Of a stretch of DNA of 44,287 nucleotides, positions 41,962-44,287 are shown one piece after another. The DNA lies in the NCBI GenBank assembly GCA_904502145.1, contig CAJGDH010000001.1:1-44287 (forward strand), read 5' to 3'. The position numbers and the translations under genes were made by a program. Source of the DNA: an uncultured Eubacterium sp. (GTDB lineage Bacteria; Bacillota; Clostridia; Lachnospirales; Lachnospiraceae). The first letter of the stretch is position 1, and each line of letters opens with the position of its first letter. Below the pieces are notes generated by a model. It was given only the letters and a program-made list of their open reading frames with translations, was not told the origin of the DNA and did no database searches.

Positions 41962-42507
41962 ATGATCTACTGTGAAATCGTTACTCTTAAAGACGGAAGG
42001 GACTGTCTTTTGCGAAACGGAACGGAAAGGGACGGTAAGGCTGTCCTGGATAATTTTATTCTCACCCATGAGCAGACCGACTATCTGCTTTCCTATCCTG
42101 ATGAAACCAACTTTACTCCGGAACAGGAGGGCAGGTATCTTCAGGAAAAAACCGACAGCAGAAATGAGATCGAGATACTGGCTGTCCTCGACGGGGAGGT
42201 GGTCGGCACCGCCGGTGTGGACTGTGTCGGCCCCAGGGCTAAGACCAGGCACAGGGCGGAGCTCGGCGTCAGTATCGACCGGAAATACTGGGGACTCGGT
42301 ATCGGGCGTGCCCTTACAAGAGCCTGTATAGACTGTGCCAGAAAGGCCGGATATGCCCAGGTAGAACTGGAAGTAGTGGCTGAGAATGAGACTGCCATCG
42401 GCCTTTATCTGAGTGAAGGTTTTATTGAATTCGGACGTAATCCCCTGGGTTTCCGGTCACGCCATACCGGGTGGCAGGAGATCATTTCCATGCGTCTGGA
42501 ACTGTAA
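41962..42507 (+). CDS. GNAT-family N-acetyltransferase
   Basis: 181 residues. Motif A of the GNAT fold is RKYWGLGIGRALTRACID, with the R/Q-x-x-G-x-G/A acetyl-CoA loop, preceded by AELGVSID and followed by VELEVVAENETAIGLYLSEG and FIEFGRNPLGF. The N-terminal half has LRNGTERDGKAVLDNFI and TDYLLSYPDE. The substrate cannot be read; amine, ribosomal protein or antibiotic acetylation are all possible. AGGAGA lies 7 bases before the ATG. Confidence 0.92.
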   Translation: MIYCEIVTLKDGRDCLLRNGTERDGKAVLDNFILTHEQTDYLLSYPDETNFTPEQEGRYLQEKTDSRNEIEILAVLDGEVVGTAGVDCVGPRAKTRHRAELGVSIDRKYWGLGIGRALTRACIDCARKAGYAQVELEVVAENETAIGLYLSEGFIEFGRNPLGFRSRHTGWQEIISMRLEL

Positions 42508-42548
42508 TATATAACTTTTGGCTTTGTCCGGAATGGAAGGATGTTGAT

Positions 42549-43373
42549 ATGATACAGGATATATACCCCAGCAAACTTGACAACCAATTTGTTTCCTGTT
42601 CCATGGAAAAAGAAGATCTCCTGATGATATTTGATGATGACGGAAGGATACTGGTTTCAGTGGAAGAGGGGAGGATGAGATTTCCTGCGGGAGGAGAATT
42701 CAAGACCAGACATGTGGTCTATCTGTTCTCCCTTGATAATCAGAGATTCTTTCTTCTTCTGGATAATCAGCCCTCCGACACAGAAGGCTTCCGCTTCCTC
42801 AACATCAGGGAAGTCCGTGATCTGTGTTCCGGCCCGGAAGTATATGCGGCTTTCACCGGCTACCATCTGTGGAAATGGTATTCAGACAACCGCTATTGCG
42901 GCAAATGTAAAGGCCGGCTCCGGCCTGTTAAACATGAACGGGCTCTCCACTGCAGAAAATGCGGCAATACAGTCTATCCGCGCATTAATCCCGCTGTGAT
43001 CGTGGGTGTGATCAAGGGGGACAGTATACTTGTCACCAGATACAGGGAAGGTTATGCCCACAATGCCCTGATCGCAGGTTTTACGGAGATCGGCGAAACC
43101 GTGGAAGAAACAGTCAGGCGGGAAGTGATGGAAGAAACCGGGATCAAAGTAAAGAATATCCGTTACTACAAATCCCAGCCCTGGGGCATGGCACAGGATG
43201 TTCTGATGGGCTTCTACTGTGAGGCGGACGGAGACAGCGAGATCCATATGGATGAAAATGAGCTGAGGTACGCCCAGTGGGTAAAGAGAGAGGATATCGT
43301 TCTTCAGCCCAACAATCTTAGTCTTACCAACGAGATGATGATGATGTTCAGAGATCATAATGAGGATAAATAA
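42549..43373 (+). CDS. nudC: NAD+ diphosphatase/NAD-decapping Nudix hydrolase NudC
   Basis: 274 residues. It hydrolyses NADH/NAD+ to NMNH and AMP and, in E. coli, removes NAD caps from RNA. The zinc ribbon uses C117, C120, C135 and C138, followed by VYPRINPAVIVGVI. The Nudix box spans 177-199 with its Gly, REVMEETG core and catalytic glutamates intact; SQPWGMAQDVLMGF downstream is the NudC-type SQPW motif. Start at 42549 has GGAAGGA 7 bases upstream; an open frame to 42471 is not used. A GNAT gene follows 7 bases later. Confidence 0.95.
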   Translation: MIQDIYPSKLDNQFVSCSMEKEDLLMIFDDDGRILVSVEEGRMRFPAGGEFKTRHVVYLFSLDNQRFFLLLDNQPSDTEGFRFLNIREVRDLCSGPEVYAAFTGYHLWKWYSDNRYCGKCKGRLRPVKHERALHCRKCGNTVYPRINPAVIVGVIKGDSILVTRYREGYAHNALIAGFTEIGETVEETVRREVMEETGIKVKNIRYYKSQPWGMAQDVLMGFYCEADGDSEIHMDENELRYAQWVKREDIVLQPNNLSLTNEMMMMFRDHNEDK

Positions 43374-43380
43374 AGAGATT

Positions 43381-43908
43381 ATGGAAATAAAAAAATGTAC
43401 TGAAGCAGATATTCAGCCTGTTACGGATTTCTATGACAAAACCGTCAAATGGCTTGACGAACATATTAATTATCCCAAATGGAGATATAAGATCTACCCC
43501 TCTTTGAAATATGTTAAGCTGATGACAGAAGAAGGCAGTCAGTACATGTGCATTGATCAGGGTAAGGTGGTTGGTGCTTTCGTCCTCAATGACAACCCCC
43601 ATGGAGCTTACGAAAAAGGAGACTGGAAGAAGCCGCTTACCCCGGGAACCTATCTGGTCCTGCATACACTGGCCACAGACTCGGATATGTACAGACAGGG
43701 AATCGGTACGGAGGTCATCAATTTCTGCATCAGAAAGGCAAAGAAAGAAGGCTACCGGGCGATCCGGGTAGATGTGGTGCCTGACAATGATCCTGCCATC
43801 AGGTTTTATGAAAGAAACGGTTTCACCTGGGCAGGAGATGTGGATCTGGAGCTTGGAATCAAAGCGATCCCGATGTTCAGTCTTCTTGAATTAAACCTGC
43901 CTGAATAG
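43381..43908 (+). CDS. GNAT-family N-acetyltransferase
   Basis: 175 residues. Motif A is YRQGIGTEVINFCIRKAKKE after LVLHTLATDSDM, followed by IRVDVVPDNDPAIRFYERNG and FTWAGDVDLEL. The N-terminus EIKKCTEADIQPVTDFYD is a common GNAT start. The target is unknown. An ATG at 43360 overlaps nudC, but AAAGAG near 43372-43377 and the family-like MEIKKC favour 43381. The ribosome binding site is poor either way. Confidence 0.9.
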   Translation: MEIKKCTEADIQPVTDFYDKTVKWLDEHINYPKWRYKIYPSLKYVKLMTEEGSQYMCIDQGKVVGAFVLNDNPHGAYEKGDWKKPLTPGTYLVLHTLATDSDMYRQGIGTEVINFCIRKAKKEGYRAIRVDVVPDNDPAIRFYERNGFTWAGDVDLELGIKAIPMFSLLELNLPE

Positions 43909-43937
43909 GTAGATAACAAAATTTTAAACAAAGAAAT

Positions 43938-43991
43938 AGGCTCCCGAAGCTGTTCCTGATAGGGCAGTTGCCGGGGGCCTTTGGTTATTTC
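43938..43991. terminator. Bidirectional terminator between the GNAT gene and lexA
   Basis: An imperfect hairpin pairs AGGCTCCCG (from 43938) with CGGGGGCCT (to 43980), extended by GCTG/CAGT-type pairings. T-rich sequence follows on plus (TTTGGTTATTT) and on minus (ATTTCTTTGTTT), so it suits both convergent genes. Confidence 0.7.
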
Positions 43992-44029
43992 GGTATAAAA
44001 GGATAATAAATATATAACAAATCAGCAGA

Positions 44030-44287
44030 TTATAAGAAAGAGCGGAAGAGGCCGATCGCCTTGCCTACGATGGAGAAGGGGACATCCAGCGGGATCAGGA
44101 TAGGATCCATGGAATCATTCTCCGGCTGCAGGCGGATATGATCCGATTCTTTATAAAAGGTTTTCACAGTGACGGAATCATCGATCAGAGCAACGACAAT
44201 ATCCCCGTTGTATGCCACCGGTGTATCCTCGACCAGAAGAAAATCTCCGTCGTAGATACCTGCATTGATCATACTTTCCCCCTTTAC
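44030..44287 (-). CDS. lexA: LexA repressor, C-terminal peptidase domain (5' part outside window)
   Basis: The visible 85 residues are the S24 self-cleaving domain of the SOS repressor. The frame runs off the right edge as VKGESMINAGIYDGD; the Ser of GESM is the expected nucleophile and the Lys in SVTVKTFYKE is the general base. NGDIVVALID and the ending VGKAIGLFRSFL also fit LexA. The DNA-binding domain lies outside the window, so a phage-type repressor cannot be fully excluded, but the chromosomal context favours LexA. Confidence 0.9.
   Translation of the reverse strand, partial: VKGESMINAGIYDGDFLLVEDTPVAYNGDIVVALIDDSVTVKTFYKESDHIRLQPENDSMDPILIPLDVPFSIVGKAIGLFRSFL

Noticed and set aside
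1..44287. CRISPR arrays, insertion sequences, prophage genes, tRNA or rRNA
   Set aside because: No repeat-spacer pattern, transposase, integrase, phage structural gene or tRNA cloverleaf was recognised on either strand by eye.

Overview
The window reads as chromosomal DNA from a low-to-moderate G+C Gram-positive gut Firmicute, most likely a member of Clostridia in or near Lachnospiraceae. The grounds are strong AGGAGG-type ribosome binding sites, lipobox surface lipoproteins, the block ftsY-Asp23-nusB-xseA-xseB-ispA-dxs-tlyA-nadK-argR-recN, the block rplU-prp-rpmA-obgE-yhbY-nadD-yqeK-rsfS, an L27 protein with a cleavable N-terminal extension, and a carbohydrate importer without its own ATPase. 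The taxonomy is inferred from gene content and order; nothing was searched. No tRNA, rRNA, CRISPR array, insertion sequence or prophage was seen.

Positions 1-15.4 kb form an accessory carbohydrate region. It starts inside a GH3 glycosidase that ends with its catalytic barrel. Then come a PucR/CdaR-type regulator and a UgpC/MsmK-type ABC ATPase (both minus), and a 639-residue protein joining a ParB-like domain to a BMP-type ligand-binding domain without a signal peptide (minus). Next are a cytoplasmic GH32 beta-fructosidase with a LacI-family regulator (plus), a DUF624/YesL membrane protein paired with an unknown membrane-anchored protein (minus), an ABC sugar importer (lipoprotein and two permeases, plus) and a GH36 alpha-galactosidase (plus). 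The importer lacks an ATPase, which the nearby UgpC/MsmK protein could supply. GH36 plus GH32 plus an importer would suit import and cytoplasmic breakdown of raffinose-type oligosaccharides; this is an inference.

Positions 15.4-20.6 kb hold metG (minus), an isolated larB (nickel-pincer cofactor synthesis), and a tandem pair of envelope genes: an Amidase_3 N-acetylmuramoyl-L-alanine amidase and a PdaA-like polysaccharide deacetylase lipoprotein, both with Thr/Glu/Ala-rich linkers.

Positions 20.6-28.4 kb carry plsX-rnc-smc-ftsY-ilvA. The acpP and fab genes that often sit between plsX and rnc are absent. FtsY has an acidic C-terminal tail, and its last codons overlap the start of a threonine ammonia-lyase gene. 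Positions 28.4-37.3 kb are a compact run from an Asp23 protein and nusB through exonuclease VII, isoprenoid genes, tlyA, nadK and argR to recN. The spoIVB-spo0A pair that often follows recN in spore formers is not here.

Positions 37.3-41.8 kb are the L21/Prp/L27/Obg ribosome-assembly block, with a strong promoter and an L21-leader-like hairpin. The right end has two GNAT acetyltransferases flanking a NudC NAD(H)/RNA-cap pyrophosphatase, then the C-terminal part of lexA on the minus strand, cut by the window edge. Clear promoters and rho-independent terminators separate most units and are listed individually.
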